A stretch of DNA of 64,000 nt, taken from Clostridium pascui (GTDB lineage: Bacteria > Bacillota > Clostridia > Clostridiales > Clostridiaceae). Positions 8,097-15,862 of this stretch are shown here, piece by piece. The stretch covers positions 186,001 to 250,000 of the forward strand of contig NZ_JAFBDB010000001.1 in NCBI RefSeq assembly GCF_016908015.1. Reading direction: 5' to 3'. The position numbers and the translations under genes are program-made. The number at the start of each line of letters is the position of its first letter. Within the stretch, counting starts at the first letter, position 1. The notes beneath the pieces were generated by a model. The model was not told the DNA's origin, searched no databases, and saw only the letters and a program-made list of their open reading frames with translations.

Positions 8097-8528
8097 ATGG
8101 ATTATTTAAAAAGTTTCGAAAGTAATGTTGAGGAAGTTTGTAATGAATGTAGCCACAGATCATCTGAAAGATGTAATTTTAGAAAGTGTAATATTGGATT
8201 CGCAGATTATGTTATTAAAAATATCAAAGATAATCAAACTTATTCTATAGATGATGGAGAAGATTTAATTCCAAAAGATGATTTTAAATATTATGATGAA
8301 AAAGTGATTGCTAAGGGAATTGCTAACATATGTAGGTTATGCAAGGAGTGTAATGAAAATCATAATGAAAATTGTGTTATAGCCTTAACAAGAAGAACTT
8401 TAGAATACACGCAATTAAAAGATAAAATAGCATATCCAGGAAATATAATACTTTATTTAATGAATGTATCTAAGCAAAGACCAGAGCTTGCAGAGTTAAT
8501 AAAGCAAGAATATATGCGGATAGGATAG
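8097..8528 (+). CDS. Cys-rich protein of unknown function, first gene of a redox operon
   Basis: 143 residues with two four-Cys clusters: C-x2-C-x7-C-x4-C near the N-terminus (CNEC ... C ... KC) and C-x2-C-x2-C-x8-C in the middle (CRLCKEC ... NENC). This arrangement suits two metal or Fe-S sites; zinc is equally possible. There is no signal peptide or membrane span. AGAGGGG precedes the ATG. It begins a tight run of five genes (8097-10205) that includes a nitroreductase and two small Fe-S/thiol proteins, so a redox role is inferred. I do not recognise the family. Confidence 0.7.
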   Translation: MDYLKSFESNVEEVCNECSHRSSERCNFRKCNIGFADYVIKNIKDNQTYSIDDGEDLIPKDDFKYYDEKVIAKGIANICRLCKECNENHNENCVIALTRRTLEYTQLKDKIAYPGNIILYLMNVSKQRPELAELIKQEYMRIG

Positions 8529-8548
8529 TTTATTATTAGGAGAATATT

Positions 8549-9073
8549 ATGATTAATGAATTTGAAAAATTATGTATCAATAGGAAATCAATAAGAAAGT
8601 TTTCTGATAAATTAATTGAAGATAATAAAATTATACAAATACTGAATTCTGTAAACAGTGCACCGTCGGCTGGTAATTTACAGGCATATGAAGTGATAGT
8701 AGTAAAATCTAAAGATGTAATTGTAAAGTTATATGAGGCTGCATTACATCAAAATTTTATAGCACAAGCGCCAGTTGTATTGGTATTTGTTGCAAAAACA
8801 CAAGAATCCTCAGAGCAATATGGGAAAAGAGGAGAACAATTGTATAGTATTCAAGATGCAACTATAGCATGTACTTATGCAATGCTTGCCTGTGAAGCTT
8901 TAGATATTTCTTCTACTTGGGTTGGCGCGTTTGAAGATAAAAAGATTAAGGAAATCCTTGATTGTAAGAAAGGGGAAATCCCTATTGCATTACTACCTAT
9001 AGGATATACCTTATCTAATAAAATTTCATTTATACATAGAAAAGATTTGGATGAGATGTCAAGAGAACTATAG
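8549..9073 (+). CDS. Nitroreductase-family FMN-dependent oxidoreductase
   Basis: 174 residues with the nitroreductase fold signatures. The N-terminal RKSIRKFSDK contains the FMN-phosphate-binding R-x-S-x-R motif, followed by NSAPSAGNLQAYEVIVV and a C-terminal ILDCKKGEIPIALLPIGYT. The length fits the small nitroreductases. Such enzymes pass electrons from NAD(P)H or ferredoxin to nitro compounds, quinones or disulfides; the substrate cannot be told from sequence. It lies 20 bp after the Cys-rich gene and 32 bp before the next, in one operon. Confidence 0.88.
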   Translation: MINEFEKLCINRKSIRKFSDKLIEDNKIIQILNSVNSAPSAGNLQAYEVIVVKSKDVIVKLYEAALHQNFIAQAPVVLVFVAKTQESSEQYGKRGEQLYSIQDATIACTYAMLACEALDISSTWVGAFEDKKIKEILDCKKGEIPIALLPIGYTLSNKISFIHRKDLDEMSREL

Positions 9074-9105
9074 GTTATTAGTTAAATTGTTTGAAGGAGA
9101 TAATA

Positions 9106-9690
9106 ATGGAAAAAAAACAACTAGATAGGTTTAATGAAATTATAAAGCGCGTACCTTTTTCAGAAGATGATTATTGGACTTATTTTGGCTATGGAGAAGA
9201 TTGGGGTAATAAATGCTCCCAATGTTATTATAAGCTTAAAATACAAAAAACACCAAACAAGGAATGTATAAATTGTTGGAAGTTTGAAATTTGGGAAGAT
9301 AACTTAACAAACTTGGATGAAACCCTATTATTCTTATTAGAAGAGGCAGATGAAGATCATAATTTAAGCGGAAAGATGATGAAAAATAAATCTTTGATTT
9401 ATGAGGAAAAAGGGGAGAGATTAGGTACTGGAATTAGTCATACAATACCGGAAGATGCGAAACCAGATCGATATCTAGAGGGTGAAATAGACAGTGACAG
9501 GGTTATACTGATATATAGTCAATCCATTGAAGAAAGAGATATGAGAATGAATAGAATATTAAAAGGGTTAAAGGAAAGAGGCCTTTATAAAAAGGATAGT
9601 TTTCCTTACAGGAGGGGATGTATTGAACCTCATGAAAAATTATTTGGACCTTGGGAGAATTGGTTTGATATGAGCAAGGATTATATTTAA
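9106..9690 (+). CDS. Unrecognised protein with a four-Cys zinc-ribbon-like motif
   Basis: About 195 residues. The Cys motif C-x2-C-x13-C-x2-C (CSQC ... CINC) lies at about residues 42-62. The rest is charged and soluble, rich in Trp, Tyr and Glu, and ends in WENWFDMSKDYI. The start at 9106 is supported by GAAGGAG 8 bases upstream; an in-frame ATG at 9091 lacks a site. It sits inside the redox operon. I do not recognise the family, and zinc or Fe-S binding is inferred from the cysteines only. Confidence 0.65.
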   Translation: MEKKQLDRFNEIIKRVPFSEDDYWTYFGYGEDWGNKCSQCYYKLKIQKTPNKECINCWKFEIWEDNLTNLDETLLFLLEEADEDHNLSGKMMKNKSLIYEEKGERLGTGISHTIPEDAKPDRYLEGEIDSDRVILIYSQSIEERDMRMNRILKGLKERGLYKKDSFPYRRGCIEPHEKLFGPWENWFDMSKDYI

Positions 9691-9706
9691 TAAAGGAGTG
9701 TATATT

Positions 9707-9895
9707 GTGAAAGTTAATGAAGAAACATTAATAAAGGATATAGTGAATATGGGGCCTAAAGCAATAGAAATATTAATAGATTTTGGAATGGGATGCATTG
9801 GATGTCCTGCATCTCAAAACGAGAGTATAGAAGAAGCTGCTGTAGTTCATGGAATTAATGTAGAGAATTTACTTCAAAGTCTAAATAATATTTAA
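9707..9895 (+). CDS. DUF1858 protein (hybrid-cluster-protein-associated redox disulfide domain)
   Basis: 62 residues beginning at a GTG 8 bases after AAAGGAG; an earlier GTG at 9698 overlaps that site. The domain has the usual layout: LIKDIVNMGPKAIEILIDFG, then the redox pair GCIGCPAS, then a helix IEEAAVVHGIN and a C-terminal LLQSLN. This fold (DUF1858/TIGR03980) is found beside hybrid cluster protein and at the N-terminus of ScdA/RIC Fe-S repair proteins. It probably works in thiol or nitrosative-stress chemistry. No hybrid cluster protein gene is in this window. Confidence 0.88.
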   Translation: MKVNEETLIKDIVNMGPKAIEILIDFGMGCIGCPASQNESIEEAAVVHGINVENLLQSLNNI

Positions 9896-9974
9896 AAAGA
9901 TTGAAGTTTATTTAATATATAAATCTTTAAAAAGATTATTTGGTGATTAAAAAAATGAAAAGAGGAGATAAAAA

Positions 9975-10205
9975 ATGTTTAAATCAATAATTTCAAAGTT
10001 TATAAAAAGCAAAGGTGGAAATAAAGAAGTGAATGGCAAAGTAGTATGTGGATGTTTTAAAGTTACTGAACAAGATTTGAAAAATGCAATCAAAAATGGT
10101 GCTAATTCATTTGAAGAAGTGCAAGCTATTACAAAAGTTGGTACAGGGTGTGGCAGATGTATAGAAGGAAATAAGGCATTGGTTGATTACTTATTGAAAA
10201 AGTAA
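9975..10205 (+). CDS. Small BFD-like [2Fe-2S]-binding protein
   Basis: 76 residues. After a basic leader comes a BFD-like (bacterioferritin-associated ferredoxin/NifU middle) domain with cysteine pattern C-x-C (VCGCFKV) then C-x2-C (TGCGRCIEG), plus the usual helical TEQDLKNAIKNGA. Four cysteines at this spacing bind one [2Fe-2S] cluster. It is the last gene of the redox operon and is followed by a terminator. It probably passes electrons to or from the nitroreductase or Cys-rich partners; that is inference from proximity. Confidence 0.85.
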   Translation: MFKSIISKFIKSKGGNKEVNGKVVCGCFKVTEQDLKNAIKNGANSFEEVQAITKVGTGCGRCIEGNKALVDYLLKK

Positions 10206-10232
10206 CATCTCGATAAAATATACTTAATAAAA

Positions 10233-10266
10233 GAGGCTTAAGGGTATATTCACTTAGGTTTTTTCT
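10233..10266 (+). terminator. Terminator of the redox operon
   Basis: AGGCTTAAG pairs with CTTAGGTTT (with G-U pairs) around a short A/T-rich loop, followed by a T run. It resembles the terminator at 1863. Confidence 0.7.
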
Positions 10267-10332
10267 ATCAGTTTTTTGCACTGTTTCATGTAATGTAATA
10301 ACCTGTAAATGCTTGGATCATAGGTTATTGTC

Positions 10333-10611
10333 TTGAGAATTTCAGATGAAAACGAAAAATGTGTTAAATTAAAATACAGCTCAAGTTCAGCTGATTTTGA
10401 GATATTACAAAGTAAAAGTCTATCCAAATTATCAGGAACTGAGAGTATATATATTGGGAATAATACAGCTTATATTGACTCTATGAAAGATGAAAAGACA
10501 GGTGTTATAACTACAAAAATTACTTGGATAATAGATGATGTGCAATATTCTTTATTCAGCACCTTGCCGGAAGACTCATTAATAAAGATAGCGCAATCTA
10601 TTAATAATTAA
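10333..10611 (+). pseudogene. Truncated duplicate of the DUF4367 anti-sigma C-terminus
   Basis: From about 10342 to the stop codon, about 270 bp match 4052-4324 with scattered substitutions, including the identical string SSSSADFEILQSKSLSKL and the same ending QSINN (ESINN in the original). The N-terminal, membrane and linker parts are missing and there is no ribosome-binding site, so it is not a functional anti-sigma factor. The open frame from a TTG at 10333 is intact, which may mean the duplication is fairly recent or that the fragment is still selected. Confidence 0.8.
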
Positions 10612-10733
10612 ATAATAATAAATTTAAATATAAAAATAAATAGTAATAATACATTATTGCTGATATAATTAATTGGTCTTTATTAATGTATTTAATGAAG
10701 AATAATTAATATATGAAAAGAGAGAGTATGTTT

Positions 10734-11147
10734 ATGATAAAAGAAAGCCTAGAAAAGAAGATAAATAAATTAGATGGAGATATTGAAGCTTTAAGAAGAG
10801 CAAAGTATTACTTGTCTAATAAAGAAGAAATTAATGAAATTATTGATGCTTTAAATAAGGAAAGACAAGTTTACTCAGATGAAATTTATCTTGGAGATGG
10901 AAGAGCATATACAGAATGTCTTGAAGTAATATTAGAACTTGTAGATAAAGAGTTAGGTAAAGATGAGCAAATTGAATTACTAGAGGTTATAAAAGAACAT
11001 CATGGCAGAAAGTCTCCTAACGTAAGTAAGAAAAGTTATGGACTTAATGCATGGCTTAAATATTTAGATGTGGAATGTCAGTGGATTGATAATGAAGATA
11101 GTGAATGGTCAACATTAATTATAACTGGATATACACCTCGTATATAG
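10734..11147 (+). CDS. Hypothetical protein with an N-terminal coiled coil
   Basis: About 137 residues. The first 50 are charged heptad-like helices (SLEKKINKLDGDIEALRRA) and the rest is acidic, ending in a Trp-containing segment (NAWLKYLDVECQW). The ATG at 10734, 7 bases after GAGAGAG, is preferred, but in-frame ATGs at 10713 and 10728 cannot be excluded. A strong terminator follows at 11170, so it is probably monocistronic. I do not recognise the family. Confidence 0.6.
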   Translation: MIKESLEKKINKLDGDIEALRRAKYYLSNKEEINEIIDALNKERQVYSDEIYLGDGRAYTECLEVILELVDKELGKDEQIELLEVIKEHHGRKSPNVSKKSYGLNAWLKYLDVECQWIDNEDSEWSTLIITGYTPRI

Positions 11148-11169
11148 AATTAAAATTTTTATTTTACTA

Positions 11170-11196
11170 GTACCAGCAAATGCTGGTACATTTTTT
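11170..11196 (+). terminator. Rho-independent terminator
   Basis: A perfect 9-bp stem (GTACCAGCA / TGCTGGTAC) with an AA loop is followed by ATTTTTTAT, 23 bp after the upstream stop codon. Confidence 0.9.
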
Positions 11197-11267
11197 ATAT
11201 ATAGAATCATTAACAAATTAATATTAAGTTTAATATAATATAATATTAATTTAAGGAGAAAGTTATA

Positions 11268-11966
11268 ATGTATAATAGTATGAAAAAAGATTATAAGTCA
11301 ATAGGGCCAACTAATTTATATGCTTACTTTATTGGAGAAAATCCGATTACTTCATTTAATCCTGTAAGTATGTATCCTCAAATAAGTGAAAGTGCATTTA
11401 TAGGACCATTTTCAAGTGTAATAGGTGATGTAACAATAGAAAAGAATGTATTTGTAGGTGCTAATGTAGTTCTAAGAGCAGATGAGGGAACACCATTTTA
11501 TATAGGTTATAATTCAAACATACAAGATGGAGTAATATTTCATGGGCTAAAAGATGCTAAATATTCTGTAAATGGTACAGGATATTCAATATATATTGGG
11601 AATAAAGTAAGTATAGCTCATGGAGCATTAATTCATGGACCAGCTATTGTAGGAAACAATACATTTGTTGGGTTTAATTCAATTGTATTTAACGCTATAG
11701 TAGAGGACAATTGCTATATTGATACTGGAGCAATTGTAACAGGAGGAATTAGGATAGCTGCAAATAGATATGTTCCAATTGGTGCAATTATAAATACACA
11801 AGCTAAGGCAGATAATCTTTTAGAAGTACCAAAAGCGCAATCAGATTTTGCGGAAAAGGTTATTAAAGTTAATGTAGAGCTTTCAGAAGCTTACGACTTG
11901 AAATTTGGTGATACACGTTGCAGTTGCGGTCTTTGTTGTAATCATAATACCTTAATTCACAATTAG
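11268..11966 (+). CDS. Gamma-class carbonic anhydrase-like left-handed beta-helix protein
   Basis: 232 residues, mostly hexapeptide repeats forming a left-handed beta helix (IGPFSSVIGDVTIEKNVFVG, then IGNKVSIAHGALIHGPAIVG). The three zinc/iron ligands are present as His92, His118 and His123, with the His-x4-His pair typical of Cam/YrdA-type gamma carbonic anhydrases. RADEGTPFYIG follows the expected pattern. The C-terminus carries an extra cluster CSCGLCCNH not usual for the family, perhaps an added metal or redox site. AAGGAGA precedes the ATG. It likely hydrates CO2, although some relatives have other roles. Confidence 0.8.
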   Translation: MYNSMKKDYKSIGPTNLYAYFIGENPITSFNPVSMYPQISESAFIGPFSSVIGDVTIEKNVFVGANVVLRADEGTPFYIGYNSNIQDGVIFHGLKDAKYSVNGTGYSIYIGNKVSIAHGALIHGPAIVGNNTFVGFNSIVFNAIVEDNCYIDTGAIVTGGIRIAANRYVPIGAIINTQAKADNLLEVPKAQSDFAEKVIKVNVELSEAYDLKFGDTRCSCGLCCNHNTLIHN

Positions 11967-12096
11967 ATAAAAATCATACTTAAGCAGCTTGTTTTATTAC
12001 AAATGCAAGGAATATTGTAAATGTTTGTAAGTCTAAAAAGGTAGGATATGTAAATGTTCTATCTTTTTTACTGAAAAAAAACTGCACTTACTACCC

Positions 12097-12213
12097 AAAT
12101 GGCGAACCGTATCATAAGTAATGAAGGTTTCTGAACAGGGATTCGATGATGTTCGCCTCCACCAATGAAACCCACGAATACATATAGACCGTATTGGAGA
12201 AATTCAGTACGGT
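12097..12213 (+). repeat. Structured repeat, copy 2, with long-range pairing and terminator
   Basis: CTGAACAGGGATTC at 12131 through TGAAACCCACGAA near 12178 matches copy 1 at 4338. This copy has more structure. GGCGAAC near 12101 can pair with GTTCGCC near 12151, and GGTTTC near 12126 with GAAACC near 12167. A terminator follows (ACCGTA at 12188-12193 with TACGGT at 12208-12213, then ATTTTATATTT). It lies between the carbonic anhydrase and pepF. The minus strand has a short frame (GGGEHHRIPVQKPS) without a start, so RNA function is the likelier reading. It is the main content of the 340-bp gap 11967-12306. Confidence 0.55.
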
Positions 12214-12306
12214 ATTTTATATTTAATATTTAATTTAAGTAGACTGAATGAATGAAAAGGTATAAAATGTAAGTTGTATTGAACATATATAAAGGGGGCA
12301 TTGGTA

Positions 12307-14115
12307 ATGGAGAAACTTCTAAAGGAAAGAAAAGATGTAGACCAAGCACTCACTTGGGATTTATCTGCTATTTATGGTACAGACGAAGAATTTCAATCAG
12401 CTGTAAAAGAGATGAAAGAGCTTTCTTTGAAAATAGAAAAAGAGTATAAAGGCAAATTAAATACAGTAAGCAAGATTAATGAATGCTTAGACCAGCTAAG
12501 AAAATTATATCAACTTAAGGGGCTTACATGTTCTTATGTAGAGCTTTCAGTTTCAGTGGATTATACAAATAATGAAAATCAGGATAGATATTCTAAAATG
12601 GTTAATATATTATCTGATATTGAAAGCAGGTTGAGCTTTATAAAAAGTGAAATTATTCAAGCTGACGATGAAGTTTTAGATGCTGCAATAACTGTATCCA
12701 AAGAAAACAGTAATTATTTAAAGGATAAAAAAATGGAAAAGGCTTATGCACTTCATCCAGAAGTAGAAAGAGTATTAGCTGCTTTATCTGGAACTTTGGA
12801 GGCACCTTATCAAGTTTATGAACAAGCTAAACATGCAGATATGGATTTTAAGAGTTTTACTGTAGATGGAAAAGAATATCCTCTTGGTTATGCACTTTTT
12901 GAAAATGAATATGAATATGAAACTGATGCAAAGGTGCGCAGAGCTGCTTTTAAAGCATTTTCGGATAAATTAAGAGAATATAAATATACTACGGCTGCAG
13001 CTTATCAGATTCAAGTCCAGAAAGAAAAAAATATAGCTGCCTTAAGAGGTTTCGACTCTGTTATAGATAGTTTATTGTTTCCTCAAAAGGTTGATAGAGA
13101 TTTATATAACAGACAGATAGATCTTATAACTGAGAAGCTAGCACCTCATATGAGAAAATATGCAAGACTCTTAAAGAAAATACACAAACTTGATGAAATG
13201 ACTTTTGCAGACTTGAAGATTGCAGTGGATCCAGAATATGATCCTAATGTAACTATAGAAGAATCTAAAAAATATATTGAAGGTGCTTTGGCTGTATTAG
13301 GTGATGATTACTTAGAAATGGTGAAAAAGGCCTATTATGAGAGATGGATTGACTTTGCACAAAATAAGGGGAAATCCACAGGAGGATTTTGCTCAAGTCC
13401 TTATGGAAGCCATTCATTCATATTACTATCATGGAGTGAAAAGATGGCAGAGGTGTTTATCTTAGCTCATGAACTAGGGCATGCAGGTCATTTCAAATCA
13501 TGCAATAAAAGTCAAAACATATTTGATGTAGATGTTTCTACATATTTCGTAGAAGCACCATCCACCATGAATGAGCTCCTTATGGCAAATTATCTTTTAA
13601 AGACTAATAAGGATAAAAGGTTTAGAAGATGGGTTTTATCTTCGATGATTGGCCATACTTATTATCATAATTTTGTAACTCATCTTTTAGAAGCAGCTTA
13701 TCAAAGAGAAGTATACAGAATAATTGATGAAGGAGGAAGTGTACAGGCTTCAACTCTTAGCAAAATAAAGAAAGAAGTACTCCAAAAGTTCTGGGGAGAT
13801 GAGGTAAAGATAATTGACGGGGCAGAACTAACATGGATGAGGCAGCCTCATTATTATATGGGACTTTATTCCTACACTTATAGTGCAGGGCTTACTATAG
13901 CAACAGAAGTCAGCAAGAGAATATTAAAAGAAGGACAGCAAGCTATAGATGATTGGAGAGCAGTACTTGCAGCGGGCTCAACCAAAACACCAGTTGAACT
14001 TGCAAAAATGGCGGGAGTAGATATAACTACAGATAAGCCGCTTCTTGATACTATTGAGTACATTGGCAGCATAATTGATGAGATAGTTAAGCTTACTGAA
14101 GAAATAGAAGAGTAA
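12307..14115 (+). CDS. pepF: Oligoendopeptidase F (M3B family)
   Basis: 602 residues, the normal PepF length. The zinc site is HELGH at residues 388-392 (ILAHELGHAGHF), with a third ligand expected in the following helix around EAPSTMNELLM. The C-terminal MRQPHYYMGLYSYTYSAGL is typical of the family. The ATG at 12307 sits 9 bases after AAAGGGGG; a TTG at 12301 is less likely. PepF is a cytoplasmic metallopeptidase that degrades peptides of about 7-17 residues. It is transcribed alone, from the downstream side of the structured repeat to the terminator at 14156. Confidence 0.95.
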   Translation: MEKLLKERKDVDQALTWDLSAIYGTDEEFQSAVKEMKELSLKIEKEYKGKLNTVSKINECLDQLRKLYQLKGLTCSYVELSVSVDYTNNENQDRYSKMVNILSDIESRLSFIKSEIIQADDEVLDAAITVSKENSNYLKDKKMEKAYALHPEVERVLAALSGTLEAPYQVYEQAKHADMDFKSFTVDGKEYPLGYALFENEYEYETDAKVRRAAFKAFSDKLREYKYTTAAAYQIQVQKEKNIAALRGFDSVIDSLLFPQKVDRDLYNRQIDLITEKLAPHMRKYARLLKKIHKLDEMTFADLKIAVDPEYDPNVTIEESKKYIEGALAVLGDDYLEMVKKAYYERWIDFAQNKGKSTGGFCSSPYGSHSFILLSWSEKMAEVFILAHELGHAGHFKSCNKSQNIFDVDVSTYFVEAPSTMNELLMANYLLKTNKDKRFRRWVLSSMIGHTYYHNFVTHLLEAAYQREVYRIIDEGGSVQASTLSKIKKEVLQKFWGDEVKIIDGAELTWMRQPHYYMGLYSYTYSAGLTIATEVSKRILKEGQQAIDDWRAVLAAGSTKTPVELAKMAGVDITTDKPLLDTIEYIGSIIDEIVKLTEEIEE

Positions 14116-14155
14116 CTTTTGGTTGGATGTATAGCTAAGAAAAGGAATAATAAAG

Positions 14156-14202
14156 CAGCCATTGAAGACGGATTATTTACGGCATCTTCAATGACTGTTT
14201 TT
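14156..14202 (+). terminator. Terminator of pepF
   Basis: CATTGAAGA (14160-14168) pairs with TCTTCAATG (14185-14193), followed by ACTGTTTTT. Confidence 0.75.
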
Positions 14203-14265
14203 AAGTTGCTGAGATATAACGTATTGATAGTTTAAATTGCTATAAGAGTATAAAAAGTATGTTTA

Positions 14266-14727
14266 TCAAGGAATCTCCAGAGCAATATTGATATCAAAAG
14301 AAATATCATTAGCTGACATTTCAACACATATTACCTTATCAATACTTGCATTAGCAGTAAAATTTCCATGTATAAGTGTTGGAGTAGAAATATCCACATT
14401 AATATTAATATTTGAAAACTCTGTAGCTGCATTAGCTGTAAGCATATTAGTTAACTCTGAAATTGCACTTTGAGCTAATTCGTCAAACTCATTTACTGGC
14501 ATTCCCATCATCATTGCAGATGCAATTTTTTTAGCGTTTTCAATTGAAGTATTATAAATAATATTTCCTTTAATATCACCCATTAATCCTACTATTATCA
14601 CTACTCCTGAACTATCTAAATATTTACCTTTTAAAGAAAGTCCGTTCTTTTTAATATCTGATAAACCAACTTGTGGAAGTATATTTACAAAGGAATTTAC
14701 AAAAGGAGTTATATATTTGATATCCAT
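14266..14727 (-). CDS. cheX: CheX-family CheY-P phosphatase
   Basis: 153 residues covering a whole CheX domain. It contains the catalytic helix with the Glu and Asn of the E-x2-N motif (SELTNMLTANAA) and the beta-rich GDIKGNIIYNTS segment. CheX removes phosphate from receiver domains. It overlaps the 3' end of the upstream receiver-CheX gene by 19 bp, so the two are translationally coupled and probably act on one signalling path. No other chemotaxis genes are nearby. Confidence 0.85.
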   Translation of the reverse strand: MDIKYITPFVNSFVNILPQVGLSDIKKNGLSLKGKYLDSSGVVIIVGLMGDIKGNIIYNTSIENAKKIASAMMMGMPVNEFDELAQSAISELTNMLTANAATEFSNININVDISTPTLIHGNFTANASIDKVICVEMSANDISFDINIALEIP

Positions 14728-15584
14728 TCTTCATCACCTCGATTGAATCCAATACTCATTGTTATTTCTCCAAATTCAGAATTTACAATTGCAGAAAAGC
14801 TTGTTTCTAATTCTCCTTTGGATATATTAATTGATTCACCGTGGAAAATTGTAGGTGGTGCAACTCTTAATCCAAATAATTTATTCTTTTTATTTATCAT
14901 AGAAGAAGCATTGCCAGCGTACATGTTGGCAATTTCGCCCATAACATTTAGCATTTCTTCATTATCTTTTGGTTCCCTTTTCAGTAATACATTAGAAAGC
15001 TTTGATACCGTTTCATATGACATATCAAGAATCAGTCTGCCAGAGTATTTTCCGATTATACCTAAAACAATTGAAACTCCTCTTGAGCTTTGAGCTATAT
15101 TGTTGGTACTTTCATTTATAAATTCTGGAACAGTCTTTGTTAATTTGTTAAATATATCTAATAACGATTCTTTAAATATCTTACTATAATAACTTTCTAA
15201 CTCTTGAAACAATTCTTCATTTGCCATTATCCTGTTTATTAATAATGTAATTTCCTCGCTGTCTACAGGCTTTTGGATATAACCTGAAACATGATTTTTT
15301 CTAGCTTTTCTTACAATTTCATCATCCATCATAGAACTTACAATAATAACCTTGATATTAGAATCAATATCATGTATTGCCCTAGTACATTCAAGGCCAT
15401 CAGTACCTGGCATAGTCATATCCATTGTTACTAAATCAGGTTTTAAGGATTTTATCACTTCTTTAACCTCATCAAGTGAGCCTGCACTACCCAAAACTTC
15501 AAATCCATTCTCGTTTAATAAATCACTTAAAAGAGAAATTTGAAAAGGTGAATCATCTACAATAACTATTCTTATTTTATTCAT
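14709..15584 (-). CDS. Response regulator receiver fused to a CheX-like phosphatase domain
   Basis: 291 residues. Residues 1-120 are a CheY-type receiver with the acidic pocket IVDD, phospho-accepting Asp55 (LVTMDMTMPG), conserved Ser/Thr (VSS) and Lys (QKPVD). After a helical linker, residues about 150-291 form a CheX/CheC-like domain that again has an E-x2-N helix (GEIANMYAGNA). The start at 15584 follows AGGAGG by 9 bases; the longer frame to 15602 would include the ribosome-binding site. A receiver carrying its own phosphatase suggests a self-limiting signal or phosphate sink. It precedes and overlaps cheX. The 278 bp up to the next gene hold nothing clear. Confidence 0.85.
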   Translation of the reverse strand: MNKIRIVIVDDSPFQISLLSDLLNENGFEVLGSAGSLDEVKEVIKSLKPDLVTMDMTMPGTDGLECTRAIHDIDSNIKVIIVSSMMDDEIVRKARKNHVSGYIQKPVDSEEITLLINRIMANEELFQELESYYSKIFKESLLDIFNKLTKTVPEFINESTNNIAQSSRGVSIVLGIIGKYSGRLILDMSYETVSKLSNVLLKREPKDNEEMLNVMGEIANMYAGNASSMINKKNKLFGLRVAPPTIFHGESINISKGELETSFSAIVNSEFGEITMSIGFNRGDEEWISNI

Positions 15585-15862
15585 TTTAGTAATCCTCCTC
15601 AAAACAGCATAATGTTAAATCACATAAATACGTAATTTTTGTAAAATAAGACTCTTAAAGTATTTCGACGTTTTTTTTAATATTCCTTCACAAAAATTAG
15701 TAATATATGAATTTTTTTGTAGATATAAACAGAAAAACTAAAAATATAAATTTTTTATATTATTGCGTGTATCTTTCGAAATTCTTAATAATTTCTAAGA
15801 AAGTTCTTTAAAAATATGATTTAGAATAGGATTAAGGAAATTTTAGAGGAGGTTGGAATTAA

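Noticed and set aside
14671-15093. 140-codon plus-strand ORF
   Set aside because: Antisense shadow of the receiver-CheX gene.
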